The notes: generated by a model not told the origin, from the sequence alone. DNA of 41,701 nt from an uncultured Collinsella sp. (GCA_900539735.1 UQDE01000020.1:1-41701), one strand, 5' to 3'. Positions 7,772-17,429 are shown, counted from the first letter of the stretch. Translations and numbers: made by a program.

Positions 7772-9925
7772 TTACTGAACTTTGCTGGCGAACTCGAGGT
7801 ATTGCATGCGCTGCAGCTTGTCGATCGTCGAGGTGTATGGGCTGTCTTCAGATTCCAAGTTGTAGCGCAGCCCGTCGGCACCGAGATAGCCGGCGACATT
7901 GATGGTGGGCACATCTGACCTTGTTGCAAGCAGGGCCTTTTGATAGTCGGTGAGCGGGGCGCCGATCTTATTAAGGGTAATGGCTGCAATCTCGTTTGCC
8001 CCGACGGTGTCGTAGACGTTGAGCTCGGTATTGCCGGCGATTTCATAGTTAGCCCAGACGAAATAGGTTGACTGATAGACACGGAAAGCGTGGCTTGCCG
8101 TATCTTCCTGAGGGTACAGCTCGTCGTTGAGAGTCGTTGCGGCGCTCGGCTGATGGTCGCCAAAAAAGACAAGAACAACCGGTCTGCCGATATTGCGGAG
8201 CTCGTTGATAAAGTACTCGAGGTCCCGGTCGGATGCGTTGATGCAGGTGAGATAGGTGTTGAGCGCGCTATTGGCGCCCTCGCTGGCTCCCTCGACCCAA
8301 TAGTTTGTCAGCTCTTCGGCGGGAACGGTGCCATAGTCGTAGCCGCCGTGATTTTGCATCGTGACGTCAAAGATGAACTGCGGCGCTTCGTCGGTTCTAA
8401 GCAGGTCGAGTATCTTGTCGTAGGTGGCGTAGTCGCATACGCCGGCATGGTAACAGGGCGCACCTTCGAAATCGCCGATTGAAAGAAAGTCTCCAAAGCC
8501 CAGCTGCTGATAGATCTTATCTCGATGGTAGTTGACGGGGTTTTGCGGGTGCATAGCGGTAGCGGTATACCCAAGCTCTTTAAGGTCCTTTGCCAGGCTG
8601 TTGACGCCATTCATCTGATACAGCTGATAGGGGATCTTGCCTAATCCGACAAAGGCCGTTGTCGCTCCGGTCAAAAATTCGAATTCGGAGTTTGCCGTTC
8701 CGCCACCGGTGACCGAAGCGAGCATGGTGCCGCGAACAAGTGTGTCGGGAAGCGAGTTGTAGAATGCGGGGCCGGTGTACCCGGCCGCCTGGAGCTGCTC
8801 AAAGCACGAAAGGTCGCTAAAACTCTCGTTCATGACGGCAACAATCGTCGGCTTGATTTCATTGAACTGGGCAACGGCAGCCGCGCGCTGCTCGCTCGAG
8901 CCATACGTGCTGTCGTAGGCGGCGGCGAGCTCCTGCTCGATGCTCTGCGCCTCATCGGGCGTATAGCCTTCGGGCTTCTCAATGGGCAACTCGTTGACCA
9001 TTTCGGTGAACGAAGTGATAAAACCCTGAGACGTATATGTGGTGATGGGCTGCCAACGGTCAAATCCAAAATCCAGCGCCTGCTCCAAGTCGATGCTGGA
9101 AAAGCCTGAGAGCCCCACAACGGTCACTAGCAGAAAAGCGCAGAGGTTAGCGGCGATTGCGGGGAAGACATGGGTGGGCGTACGGAGCTTTCGCGGTCGG
9201 ATAAGCGAAAGAAGCCCCAGGGAAATCTCCAGCAGGGCGAGAGAGGTTACGATTCCGGCGGTAAAGGTAAACTTGTATTCCTCGCTCACTTCCATTGCGG
9301 TGCCAAGGGCCAAGATATCGCTTGGCAGGATGGCTTCGCCTTTAAACGTTATGACGAAGTGCTCGGCAATGCCAAGGATGCAACAGGCGACGGGCACGAG
9401 GGCCATGACGCCTCCATGACGCTGTCCCAGCAAATAAAGGGAGAGCAGAACCGTCGCGAGCAGCCCGACGGAAAACCCGAATGAGTTGGCGGGAATGCGA
9501 TAGAACGTTTCGTTACAGGCAATTTCGAGCGAAACGAACGAGAGCGCTGAAACAGCGGCGATGACAAGGATGTCACGGCAAATACAGGCAACCGTTCCCG
9601 TCGCAAGATCGGTTTGGTCGATAAGTCCCGAAACCAAGGGCTCGACAAGAAGTATGACGGCGGTAGCACCGAGCGCCGAATAAGAAAGGACCCATAGGGA
9701 ATTGTCCTCATTTACGAGCAATTGATTCGTAATCCATGCAGCTACCATGCCGAGCGGGATGAGGAGCGTCGCGCACCAAAAGACGCGGGCAATGAGCGGC
9801 TTTTCATTGTGTTTGATTGAAAAATACACGCGCACGACGACGGTGGCCACGATAAGGACGGCGATGAATATGGGCAGATTGGCCATGTCGCTCGAAGTGA
9901 TTTCAAGGGGGATATCTTCGGTCAT
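7772..9925 (-). CDS. LTA synthase family protein (membrane phosphoglycerol transferase-like)
   Basis: A 717-residue membrane protein with an N-terminal block of hydrophobic segments (about residues 14-290) and a large extracytoplasmic sulfatase-fold domain. Domain signatures are TIVAVMNESFSD (metal-binding Glu), GGGTANSEFEFLTG with the likely catalytic nucleophile Thr410, VTMQNHGGYDYG and FFGDHQPSAA. LtaS-type enzymes move glycerol-phosphate from phosphatidylglycerol to a growing wall polymer; related enzymes decorate other glycans. Which polymer is made here cannot be told, as typical LTA is not established for this class. The ATG at 9925 follows AGAGGAA; an alternative in-frame ATG lies 25 codons upstream. 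It is transcribed divergently from uvrA. Confidence 0.85.
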   Translation of the reverse strand: MTEDIPLEITSSDMANLPIFIAVLIVATVVVRVYFSIKHNEKPLIARVFWCATLLIPLGMVAAWITNQLLVNEDNSLWVLSYSALGATAVILLVEPLVSGLIDQTDLATGTVACICRDILVIAAVSALSFVSLEIACNETFYRIPANSFGFSVGLLATVLLSLYLLGQRHGGVMALVPVACCILGIAEHFVITFKGEAILPSDILALGTAMEVSEEYKFTFTAGIVTSLALLEISLGLLSLIRPRKLRTPTHVFPAIAANLCAFLLVTVVGLSGFSSIDLEQALDFGFDRWQPITTYTSQGFITSFTEMVNELPIEKPEGYTPDEAQSIEQELAAAYDSTYGSSEQRAAAVAQFNEIKPTIVAVMNESFSDLSCFEQLQAAGYTGPAFYNSLPDTLVRGTMLASVTGGGTANSEFEFLTGATTAFVGLGKIPYQLYQMNGVNSLAKDLKELGYTATAMHPQNPVNYHRDKIYQQLGFGDFLSIGDFEGAPCYHAGVCDYATYDKILDLLRTDEAPQFIFDVTMQNHGGYDYGTVPAEELTNYWVEGASEGANSALNTYLTCINASDRDLEYFINELRNIGRPVVLVFFGDHQPSAATTLNDELYPQEDTASHAFRVYQSTYFVWANYEIAGNTELNVYDTVGANEIAAITLNKIGAPLTDYQKALLATRSDVPTINVAGYLGADGLRYNLESEDSPYTSTIDKLQRMQYLEFASKVQ

Positions 9926-9937
9926 GGACGTTCCTCT

Positions 9938-9975
9938 GTTACAGCAAATTAAGTTCAGTAGTAGATTACTGTAAC
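9938..9975 (-). promoter_or_regulatory. Inverted repeat upstream of the LTA-synthase-like gene
   Basis: GTTACAG (9938-9944) and CTGTAAC (9969-9975) form a perfect 7-bp inverted repeat 24 bp apart, beginning 13 bp upstream of the start codon at 9925. It could be a binding site for a dimeric regulator or a leader hairpin over an AT-rich loop; nothing else supports either. Confidence 0.3.
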
Positions 9976-10043
9976 CTTTCCACGGCATTTCGAGAAACAA
10001 AGCACCCGATACGCAAAGCTAAAGGTCTGCGAATCTTGTATTA

Positions 10044-10057
10044 CGAACATCTGTGCG
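10044..10057 (+). promoter_or_regulatory. uvrA: LexA-like SOS box upstream of uvrA
   Basis: CGAACATCTGTGCG matches the Gram-positive/actinobacterial LexA consensus CGAACNNNNGTTCG except for one base in the right half. It lies 62 bp before the uvrA start, near a possible -10 (TAAACT at 10070-10075). Actinobacterial uvrA genes are commonly SOS-controlled, which fits. Confidence 0.55.
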
Positions 10058-10118
10058 CGTCGAGTGCGCTAAACTCATCGACAGTATGATTCGATGCAAT
10101 AGGAGGCAAGGAGCTTCC

Positions 10119-12998
10119 ATGTCTGATTCTTCTATCGTTATTCGCGGCGCTCGTGAGCACAACCTCCGTGATATCGATGTTTCCATTCCGCGTGACCAAC
10201 TCGTGGTCATTACCGGTCTTTCTGGCTCGGGCAAGAGTTCGCTGGCATTTGACACTATCTATGCCGAGGGCCAGCGTCGATACGTCGAGAGCCTTTCGAG
10301 CTATGCGCGCCAGTTCTTGGGCCAGATGGACAAACCCGACTTGGATTCAATCGACGGCCTTTCGCCGGCGGTGTCGATCGACCAAAAGACGACGTCTAAA
10401 AACCCTCGCTCGACGGTTGGCACCGTAACCGAGATTTATGACTATCTGCGCCTGCTGTTCGCCCGTGTGGGCGCCCCGCACTGTCCCGAATGCGGCCGCG
10501 TCATTGAGCGTCAGACGACCGACCAGGTTGCCGACAAGGTCTTGGCGGCGGGGGAGGGCCGCCGCGCGTTTGTGCTGGCACCGGTGGTGCGCGGGCGAAA
10601 AGGCGAGTACACCAAACTGTTTGAGGACCTTCGCGCCGAGGGCTTTAGCCGCGTGCGTGTCGACGGTGAAGTGCGCTCGCTCGACGATCCGATCGATCTG
10701 GACAAGAAGTTCAAGCACGATATCGAGGTCGTAGTCGATCGCATCGTGATCCGTGAGAACTCTCTGGGCCGTATCGCCGAGTCTGTTGAGCAGGCGACCG
10801 CGCTGGCTCACGGCAATGTAAACGTGTACATGCTGCCCGATCGTGATGCTCCCGAGGGGACCGAGGGCGAGCTGCTGGAGTATTCGTTGGCCTTGGCGTG
10901 CCCGGAGCATGGTCACTCCATTGACGATCTTCAGCCGCGTGATTTTTCGTTCAACGCTCCCTATGGCGCATGTCCTGAGTGCGACGGCCTGGGCTTTAAG
11001 AAAACCGTTGATGCCGAGGCGTTGATCGAGGACCCCTCGAAGTCCATTGCCGACGGAGTCTTTGGTAGCCTGTTTGGCAACTCGAACTACTATCCGCAGA
11101 TTTTTGCTGCGGTCTGCAAACACTTTAAGGTGAGCACCGATACGCCGTGGGAGGACTTGCCCCCTCGCGTGCGTCGTGCATTCTTGGATGGCCTGGGCGA
11201 TACGAAGATCTCGGTCGACTACCAAAAGCTCGACGGACGTCGCAGCCAGTGGGATACCAAGTTTTCGGGCGTTCGCAACATCCTGTACGAACGCTATACC
11301 GAGACGACGAACGAGAACACCAAGGCGCGCCTGGAGAAGTACATTCGCGAGGAGCCGTGCTCGAGCTGCCACGGCGCTCGTTTGCGCCCTGAGATGCTCG
11401 CCGTCACCGTGGGCGGCAAGTCCATTTACGAGGTTTGTTGCCTGTCGTGCCGTGAATCGCTCGAGTTTTTTGAGGGCCTGGAACTCACCGAGCGCCAACA
11501 GTTTATCGGCGGCCGTATCGTCAAGGAAATCCTGGAGCGCTTGCGTTTTCTGGTCGATGTTGGACTCGACTATCTGACGCTCGATCGTGCCTCGGCGACG
11601 CTTTCCGGTGGCGAGGCGCAGCGTATTCGCCTGGCAACGCAGATCGGCGCGGGTCTCATGGGCGTGCTCTATATTCTGGACGAGCCCTCGATCGGTCTTC
11701 ATCAGCGTGACAACGAGCGCTTGATCAAGACGCTCGAGCGCCTGCGCGATATCGGCAATACCGTTATCGTCGTCGAACACGACGAGGATACAATTCGTGC
11801 CGCCGATTACGTGATCGACATGGGGCCCGGCGCCGGCGTCAACGGCGGACACGTAGTCGCGGCGGGAACGCCTGCCGATATCATGGCGTGTCCTGAGTCG
11901 ATGACGGGCGCTTATCTGACCGGCAAACGAATGATCCGGGTGCCTGATGAACGGCGCAAGCCCGGTCGCGGCTGCCTTAAAATTACGGGCGCTCGAGCCA
12001 ACAACCTCAAAAACGTTACTGCCAAGATCGAGTTTGGTACGCTTACGGTTGTTACCGGCGTGTCAGGATCGGGCAAGAGCTCCCTGGTTACCGATACCAT
12101 TGCGCCTGCCCTTACGAATGCCATTCACCGTTCGACGCGCCCTGTGGGTCCATATAAGAAAATCGAGGGCATCGAGTGTATCGATAAGGTTATCGATATC
12201 GACCAGTCGCCGATTGGCCGCACGCCGCGTTCCAACCCTGCTACCTATATCGGCCTGTGGGATGATCTTCGCGCGCTGTTTGCGAGTACGCCGGAGTCGA
12301 AGGCGCGCGGCTACTCGCCGGGTCGTTTCTCCTTTAATGTGAGTGGCGGGCGCTGTGAGGCGTGCAAGGGCGACGGGCAGATCAAGATCGAGATGCACTT
12401 CCTTCCCGATATCTACGTTCCCTGCGAAGTTTGCGGCGGTAAACGCTACAACCGCGAGACACTCGAGGTCACCTACCGTGGCAAGACCATCTCGGACGTG
12501 CTCGAAATGAGTGTCACCGAGGCGCTGGCCTTCTTTGGGAATATCCCGCAGATTAAGCGCAAGCTCCAAACGCTGTACGATGTAGGCTTGGGCTACGTGA
12601 GCCTGGGCCAGCCCGCCACGACGCTCTCGGGCGGCGAGGCGCAGCGTGTGAAGCTCGCCAAGGAGCTTCATCGACGCCAGACGGGCAAGACGTTCTATAT
12701 TTTGGACGAGCCGACGACCGGCCTTCATTTTGAGGACGTCCGCCAGCTGCTCGATGTGCTGCAGCGCTTGGTCGATGCGGGCAACACGGTGCTGGTGATT
12801 GAGCACAACCTTGATGTCATCAAGGTTGCCGATCGTCTGATCGATATGGGTCCCGAGGGCGGTAACGGCGGCGGAACCGTTGTGGTTTCGGGCACACCGG
12901 AGCAGGTTGCGGACTGTCCGCAGAGTTATACGGGCAAGTTTTTGGCGCTGTTGCTCAGGCGTGACCGGGAGCGTCAGGCTCAACTTGATGCTCAATAA
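10119..12998 (+). CDS. uvrA: UvrABC excinuclease subunit A
   Basis: Damage-recognition ATPase of nucleotide excision repair; the dimer scans DNA and loads UvrB. The 959-residue protein carries two ABC ATPase modules: Walker A GLSGSGKSS (33-41) and GVSGSGKSS (from 647), each with an LSGGEAQR signature. Zinc-binding cysteine pairs include CPEC near residue 123, CPECDG, CSSCHG, and the C-terminal zinc module starting at Cys746 (CEAC ... CEVCGG). The ATG at 10119 follows a double Shine-Dalgarno AGGAGGCAAGGAG (10101-10113); the open frame extends 22 codons further but without an RBS. The length is normal. A LexA-like box lies upstream. Confidence 0.98.
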   Translation: MSDSSIVIRGAREHNLRDIDVSIPRDQLVVITGLSGSGKSSLAFDTIYAEGQRRYVESLSSYARQFLGQMDKPDLDSIDGLSPAVSIDQKTTSKNPRSTVGTVTEIYDYLRLLFARVGAPHCPECGRVIERQTTDQVADKVLAAGEGRRAFVLAPVVRGRKGEYTKLFEDLRAEGFSRVRVDGEVRSLDDPIDLDKKFKHDIEVVVDRIVIRENSLGRIAESVEQATALAHGNVNVYMLPDRDAPEGTEGELLEYSLALACPEHGHSIDDLQPRDFSFNAPYGACPECDGLGFKKTVDAEALIEDPSKSIADGVFGSLFGNSNYYPQIFAAVCKHFKVSTDTPWEDLPPRVRRAFLDGLGDTKISVDYQKLDGRRSQWDTKFSGVRNILYERYTETTNENTKARLEKYIREEPCSSCHGARLRPEMLAVTVGGKSIYEVCCLSCRESLEFFEGLELTERQQFIGGRIVKEILERLRFLVDVGLDYLTLDRASATLSGGEAQRIRLATQIGAGLMGVLYILDEPSIGLHQRDNERLIKTLERLRDIGNTVIVVEHDEDTIRAADYVIDMGPGAGVNGGHVVAAGTPADIMACPESMTGAYLTGKRMIRVPDERRKPGRGCLKITGARANNLKNVTAKIEFGTLTVVTGVSGSGKSSLVTDTIAPALTNAIHRSTRPVGPYKKIEGIECIDKVIDIDQSPIGRTPRSNPATYIGLWDDLRALFASTPESKARGYSPGRFSFNVSGGRCEACKGDGQIKIEMHFLPDIYVPCEVCGGKRYNRETLEVTYRGKTISDVLEMSVTEALAFFGNIPQIKRKLQTLYDVGLGYVSLGQPATTLSGGEAQRVKLAKELHRRQTGKTFYILDEPTTGLHFEDVRQLLDVLQRLVDAGNTVLVIEHNLDVIKVADRLIDMGPEGGNGGGTVVVSGTPEQVADCPQSYTGKFLALLLRRDRERQAQLDAQ

Positions 12999-13018
12999 AT
13001 AGGCGATTCAGTTTATGG

Positions 13019-13054
13019 GCGCCATCGACTCCTTGTGATTCGATGGCGCTTGCT
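13019..13054 (+). terminator. Likely terminator after uvrA
   Basis: A perfect 10-bp stem (GCGCCATCGA 13019-13028 with TCGATGGCGC 13040-13049) is followed by TTGCTGTGT, a poor T-tract. It may be a weak terminator or an RNA-stabilising end. Confidence 0.5.
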
Positions 13055-13130
13055 GTGTCGAAGTGACGTATGCAGCCGAATTGGACATATACTTAATCTT
13101 TGCGTCCGAATGCGAGGGAAAGGATATGTC

Positions 13131-13631
13131 ATGGCAAAGGCTGTAAAGACGCCAAAAACCAATGCGATGCGCGAGCTGGAAAGCGCCGGCATTTCCTATG
13201 TTCTACATACGTACGAAGACGATGGTGATGAGTCGGTGGGCCTGGGGGTCGCGATTTCGGAGCAGCTTGGCGAGGAGCCCGGTCAAGGATTTAAGACTTT
13301 GGTCTGCGTGACACCGTCCAACGACTATGTCGTGTGCTGCATCCCTGTTGCCGACGAGCTCGATCTAAAGTCCGCCGCGCGTGCCGCGGGGGAGAAGTCC
13401 TTGGCCATGATGCATGTGAAGGATTTGCTTGCGGCGACTGGCTACGTTCGCGGCGGCTGCAGCCCGGTCGGTATGAAAAAACGCTACCGGACGCTCATTG
13501 ATGAGACATGCGTCCTTTGGGATACCATTTTTATTTCGGGAGGCAAGCGTGGTTATCAGCTCGAGCTTGCACCCGATGATTTAATTGCATTTTGCGGGGC
13601 GACGGTTGCCGCGATTACGAGAGAGGACTGA
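13131..13631 (+). CDS. ybaK: YbaK/EbsC-family aminoacyl-tRNA deacylase
   Basis: A 166-residue protein of the YbaK family, which hydrolyses mischarged tRNA (Cys-tRNAPro in the characterised members) and so protects translation accuracy. Family features are the N-terminal KTNAMRELESAGISY, GQGFKTLVC with the conserved lysine, VADELDLKSAARAAGEK, and TGYVRGGCSPVGMKKRY followed by ISGGKRGYQLELAPDDL. The ATG at 13131 follows GGGAAAGGAT; an in-frame ATG at 13110 has no RBS. It ends 3 bp before murJ, so the two are co-transcribed. Tight substrate specificity cannot be proved from sequence. Confidence 0.9.
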   Translation: MAKAVKTPKTNAMRELESAGISYVLHTYEDDGDESVGLGVAISEQLGEEPGQGFKTLVCVTPSNDYVVCCIPVADELDLKSAARAAGEKSLAMMHVKDLLAATGYVRGGCSPVGMKKRYRTLIDETCVLWDTIFISGGKRGYQLELAPDDLIAFCGATVAAITRED

Positions 13632-13634
13632 GCG

Positions 13635-15317
13635 ATGCCGCAGGAAGAATTGAAGCGCGGAGCTCATTTTGCAAAAGAATCTGCGCCTCAGACACCCTCA
13701 TCCGAAGCTTCTTCGTCGCGAGATGACACTGACGACATGGGCTCGTCGGACTACTCCACGGTTGGTCGTTCTGCCGGGCTTATGACCATCCTGACTATCG
13801 TGTCTCGCGTCACCGGTTTTATCCGCACGTGGGCAATGGCGGCCGCTATCGGCATGTCGCTGCTCTCGTCCTCCTATCAGGTCGCCAACAACCTGCCCAA
13901 TATGCTCTACGAACTCGTGATGGGCGGCATGCTCGTGACGGCGTTTTTGCCCGTGTACATGGGCGTGAGGCGTGAGCAGGGTCGCGAGGCCTCGAACGAG
14001 TACGTGGGCAACCTGCTCGGCATTCTGCTTTTAGTGCTGGGTGGCATTTCGTTGCTGGGGACCGTGTTCGCCCCGGGCTTTATCTGGACGCAATCGTTCC
14101 TTTCGGGTGACGGTGGCAGCATGGATACCGCTGCGTTCATGTTCCGTTTCTTTGCCATCCAGATTCTGTTTTATGGTTTGGGCTCGGTGTTCTCGGGCGT
14201 TCTCAACGCACACCGCGACTACTTCTGGTCGACGTTTGCCCCGGTCCTCAACAATGTGATCGTCATTGCGAGCTTTATGGGTTTTGCGCCCGTGTCCGCA
14301 CAGTTTGGCGAACGTGCCGGCATCATCTTGATTGCGGCCGGTACGACCCTCGGTGTCTTTGTTCAGATGGCATGTCAGATTCCCGCGCTTGGCAAGCACG
14401 GCGTGCATCCCCATATCCATATCGACTTTAAGGACCCCGCGCTGCGCCAGACGATTGCGCTCGGTATCCCGACGCTGCTCGCCACGGTGTGCATGTTTGT
14501 CTCGACTTCTATCACCAACGCTGCCGCGCTGGTGGTCCAGCCCGAGACGGGTCCTTCCGTCATCGCCTATGCGCGCCTGTGGTACACGCTGCCCTACGCG
14601 CTGATTGCCGCCTCGCTTTCGACGGCGCTCTATACCGAGCTCTCTCATGACGCACAGGAGAAGGATTACGACAGCGTTCGCACGGGCATTTCGCGTGGCG
14701 TCGCCCAGATGCTGTTCTTCCTGATTCCGTTCGCACTGTACCTGATTGTCTTCGCGCGTCCGCTCAATATGATCTACTGTGCTGGCAAGTTCGATGAATC
14801 CGGCGTGGCTCTGGTGTCCGAGTACCTTGTCTACCTGGCGCTCTCGCTGCCGCTCTACGGCGTGGTCGTGTTGATGCAGAAGAGCTTCTCTGCCTTGCTC
14901 GACATGAAGCCCTATAGCCGCTATTGCCTGTATTCCGCCATCGGCCAGGCCGGCTCGGTTCTGCTGTTTGGCGTTGTGCTGGGCTTCGGTATGCCGGCAA
15001 TCGCGCTTTCGTATGTCGTCGACTACGTGATCTTGGTCGGTTGTTCGCTGTGGTGGCTGCGTCGTCGTCTGCGTGGCCTTCAGGTCAAATCTATCCTACA
15101 TGGCGGTTTCTTTGGCCTTTTGCTCGGTGGCCTGGGTGCTGCCGCAGGCGCCGGCGTCATGTGGGCGCTTGAGCACTTTGTCGGGGCGCTTGGCGGTTCG
15201 ATTCTGATTACTCTTGGCTATGTTTGCGTTGCGGGTGTCGTCTCGCTTGCTGTTACCTTTGGCCTTGCCGTCGTCCTTAAGATGCCCGAGGTCTCGGCGC
15301 TGCTTCGTCGCAAGTAG
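13635..15317 (+). CDS. murJ: Lipid II flippase MurJ (MviN family)
   Basis: A 560-residue polytopic membrane protein of the MOP superfamily that moves lipid II across the membrane for peptidoglycan synthesis. A Ser/Asp-rich cytoplasmic N-terminus (about 45 residues) precedes the first transmembrane helix. The family motif around VSRVTGFIRTWAMAAAIG and the YQVANNLPNMLYELVMGGMLVTAFLPVY stretch in the first two helices are clear, and hydrophobic segments continue to the C-terminus, consistent with 14 helices. The start is the ATG at 13635, behind GAGAGGACTGAGCG. The gene's TAG is followed immediately by uvrC. Confidence 0.93.
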   Translation: MPQEELKRGAHFAKESAPQTPSSEASSSRDDTDDMGSSDYSTVGRSAGLMTILTIVSRVTGFIRTWAMAAAIGMSLLSSSYQVANNLPNMLYELVMGGMLVTAFLPVYMGVRREQGREASNEYVGNLLGILLLVLGGISLLGTVFAPGFIWTQSFLSGDGGSMDTAAFMFRFFAIQILFYGLGSVFSGVLNAHRDYFWSTFAPVLNNVIVIASFMGFAPVSAQFGERAGIILIAAGTTLGVFVQMACQIPALGKHGVHPHIHIDFKDPALRQTIALGIPTLLATVCMFVSTSITNAAALVVQPETGPSVIAYARLWYTLPYALIAASLSTALYTELSHDAQEKDYDSVRTGISRGVAQMLFFLIPFALYLIVFARPLNMIYCAGKFDESGVALVSEYLVYLALSLPLYGVVVLMQKSFSALLDMKPYSRYCLYSAIGQAGSVLLFGVVLGFGMPAIALSYVVDYVILVGCSLWWLRRRLRGLQVKSILHGGFFGLLLGGLGAAAGAGVMWALEHFVGALGGSILITLGYVCVAGVVSLAVTFGLAVVLKMPEVSALLRRK

Positions 15318-17264
15318 GTGCGCGTGGCCGGTCACGACAACATTCCAACGCTTGCCGAGCAGGTTTCGCGCGTTCCCACACAGCCCGGATGCTACCTTTG
15401 GAAGGATGCCAAGGGCGATGTCATCTACGTGGGCAAGGCGAAAAACCTACGCGCCCGCATGCGTCAATACGTGACACTGCAGGATGAGCGTCAAAAGATT
15501 CCGCTGATGATGCAGCTGGTGGCGAGCTTTGACTATATCGTGGTGGAGACCGAGCATGAGGCGTTGGTGCTCGAGCGCAATTTGATTGGTCAGTACCATC
15601 CGTACTTTAACGTCGACCTCAAGGATGACAAGAGCTACCCCTTTATCGCCATTACAAAGGGCGACCTGTATCCCGCTATCAAATATACGCGTGAGCGTCA
15701 TAAGCCGGGAACGCGCTATTTTGGACCCTATACCGATAGCCGTGCGGCACGTGAGACGATAGATACGCTGCGCAAGGTTATTCCCATCTGCTCCGCATCC
15801 TGTGCGGAGTGGCGTCGTTGTCGCCGTATCGTTGAGTCCCACAAGGGCGAGGAAGACATCGTCAATATGATTTGCGCGCAAAACGGGCGTCCCTGCTTTG
15901 ACTACCATGTCGGGCGCGGCCCGGGTGCGTGTGTCGGCGCGATTTCCCCGGCAGACTATGCCAAGAACGTCAAGCGTGTCGAGCGCTTTTTGTCGGGCCA
16001 TCGCAAGGATGTCGTCGATGAGCTGACCTCCGAGATGACGGATGCCGCCGAGGCGCTCGACTTTGAGCGCGCGGCACGCGTCAAACGTCGTTTGGAGGTC
16101 ATCAGGGGTCTGGACGATCGTCAGCAAGTCGTTTTTCCCTCCAGTGTCGATATTGATGTCATCGGGTTCTATCGCGAGGAGACCATCTCCGCCGCTTGCG
16201 TCTTCGTCGTTCGCGAGGGTCGAACAGTTCGCACCTGCGAGTTCATTCTCGACAAGGGTCTTGATGTTGACGAGGAAGAGCTCCAGTCGGGCTTTCTTAA
16301 GCGCTATTACGACGAGACGGCTGATATTCCAGCTGAGGTCAACCTTTCCGTCGAGCTTGAGGATGCGGAGGCGCTGGGGGAATGGCTTGCGGGCAAGCGC
16401 GAGCGTTCCTGCCATCTCCATAGGCCGCAGCGTGGCGAAAAGCACCGTTTGCTCGGTATGGCATCCAAAAATGCGCGCCATGCCCTCATGCGCTACATGA
16501 TGCGAACGGGGTACGCTGACGACCGCACCAATCAGGCGCTCCTGGAGCTCGAAAGCGCGCTGGCGCTGCCAGCGCCGCCGATGCGTATCGAGTGCTTCGA
16601 TATCTCGACGCTGCACGGAACCTTTACCGTCGCCTCGATGGTGGTGTTTACCAACGGACGCGCCGACAAGAGCCAGTACCGTCGTTTTAAAATTCAGGCC
16701 GAATTGGACGAGGCAAACGACTTCGTGTCGATGTCCGAGGTTTTGGGACGACGCTATGCTCCCGAGCGCATGGCCGACGAGCGCTTTGGATCGCGCCCCG
16801 ATTTGCTCGTTGTCGATGGCGGTAAGCCGCAATTGACCGCTGCGATCAAGCAACTTGAGGCTCTTGGGCTCGATATACCAGTTTGTGGCTTGGCAAAGGC
16901 CGATGAGGAGGTTTTCGTGCCTTGGGACGAGACTCCAGTTGTGCTTCCGACCGGGTCCGCGTCGCTCTATCTAATCAAACAGGTGCGCGATGAATCGCAC
17001 CGTTTTGCCATCACGTTCCATCGCGAATTGCGCGATAAAGCCATGACGGTTTCGGTACTCGATGACGTTCCAGGCGTGGGACCCACCAGAAAACGTGCCC
17101 TTATGCGCCATTTTGGCTCGATGAAGCGTTTGCGCGCGGCGAGCGAGCAAGAGATCGCGGAAGTTCGAGGCGTTCCGGCCGATGTCGCCAAAGCGGTCCA
17201 CGAGGCACTTGTTGCATGGAATGCCGAACGCGCCCAGGCATCGGCCAACCGTTCCGAAAACTAA
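15318..17264 (+). CDS. uvrC: UvrABC excinuclease subunit C
   Basis: Dual-incision nuclease of nucleotide excision repair. Over 648 residues it shows the N-terminal GIY-YIG nuclease domain (PGCYLWKD, VIYVGKAKNLRAR, about 23-50), a cysteine-containing region (158-205), a UVR motif that binds UvrB (EALDFERAARVKRRLEVI), the RNase H-like 3' nuclease (IECFDISTLHGT, LLVVDGGKPQL) and a C-terminal helix-hairpin-helix pair (VPGVGPTRKRALMRHFGS). The start is taken as the GTG directly after the murJ stop; another GTG lies two codons later and cannot be excluded. The cysteine region is unusual: residues 193 and 205 match the C-x7-[C]-x3-C pattern of UvrC proteins, but the middle position (201) is Gly, and Cys158, 162, 168 and 186 fall in a longer preceding segment. 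Confidence 0.96.
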   Translation: MRVAGHDNIPTLAEQVSRVPTQPGCYLWKDAKGDVIYVGKAKNLRARMRQYVTLQDERQKIPLMMQLVASFDYIVVETEHEALVLERNLIGQYHPYFNVDLKDDKSYPFIAITKGDLYPAIKYTRERHKPGTRYFGPYTDSRAARETIDTLRKVIPICSASCAEWRRCRRIVESHKGEEDIVNMICAQNGRPCFDYHVGRGPGACVGAISPADYAKNVKRVERFLSGHRKDVVDELTSEMTDAAEALDFERAARVKRRLEVIRGLDDRQQVVFPSSVDIDVIGFYREETISAACVFVVREGRTVRTCEFILDKGLDVDEEELQSGFLKRYYDETADIPAEVNLSVELEDAEALGEWLAGKRERSCHLHRPQRGEKHRLLGMASKNARHALMRYMMRTGYADDRTNQALLELESALALPAPPMRIECFDISTLHGTFTVASMVVFTNGRADKSQYRRFKIQAELDEANDFVSMSEVLGRRYAPERMADERFGSRPDLLVVDGGKPQLTAAIKQLEALGLDIPVCGLAKADEEVFVPWDETPVVLPTGSASLYLIKQVRDESHRFAITFHRELRDKAMTVSVLDDVPGVGPTRKRALMRHFGSMKRLRAASEQEIAEVRGVPADVAKAVHEALVAWNAERAQASANRSEN

Positions 17265-17289
17265 ACGTGCTTCTAAACAACTGATATAC

Positions 17290-17318
17290 ATGATTGGCCG
17301 ATTTTCAATCATTTATTT
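17290..17318 (+). terminator. Possible weak terminator after uvrC
   Basis: ATGATTG (17290-17296) and CAATCAT (17306-17312) form a perfect 7-bp stem followed by TTATTT. The stem is AT-rich and therefore weak, but its position 25 bp after the uvrC stop fits. Confidence 0.4.
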
Positions 17319-17429
17319 CGCGGCGATTACCTGTCGATTTCGGGTTTTATTAACGCTAAAACGTTTGACTAGCCATGGTGAACAACCCTGCTATCCTGCG
17401 GGTTGACGATGACTGATATCTCACCTCGT

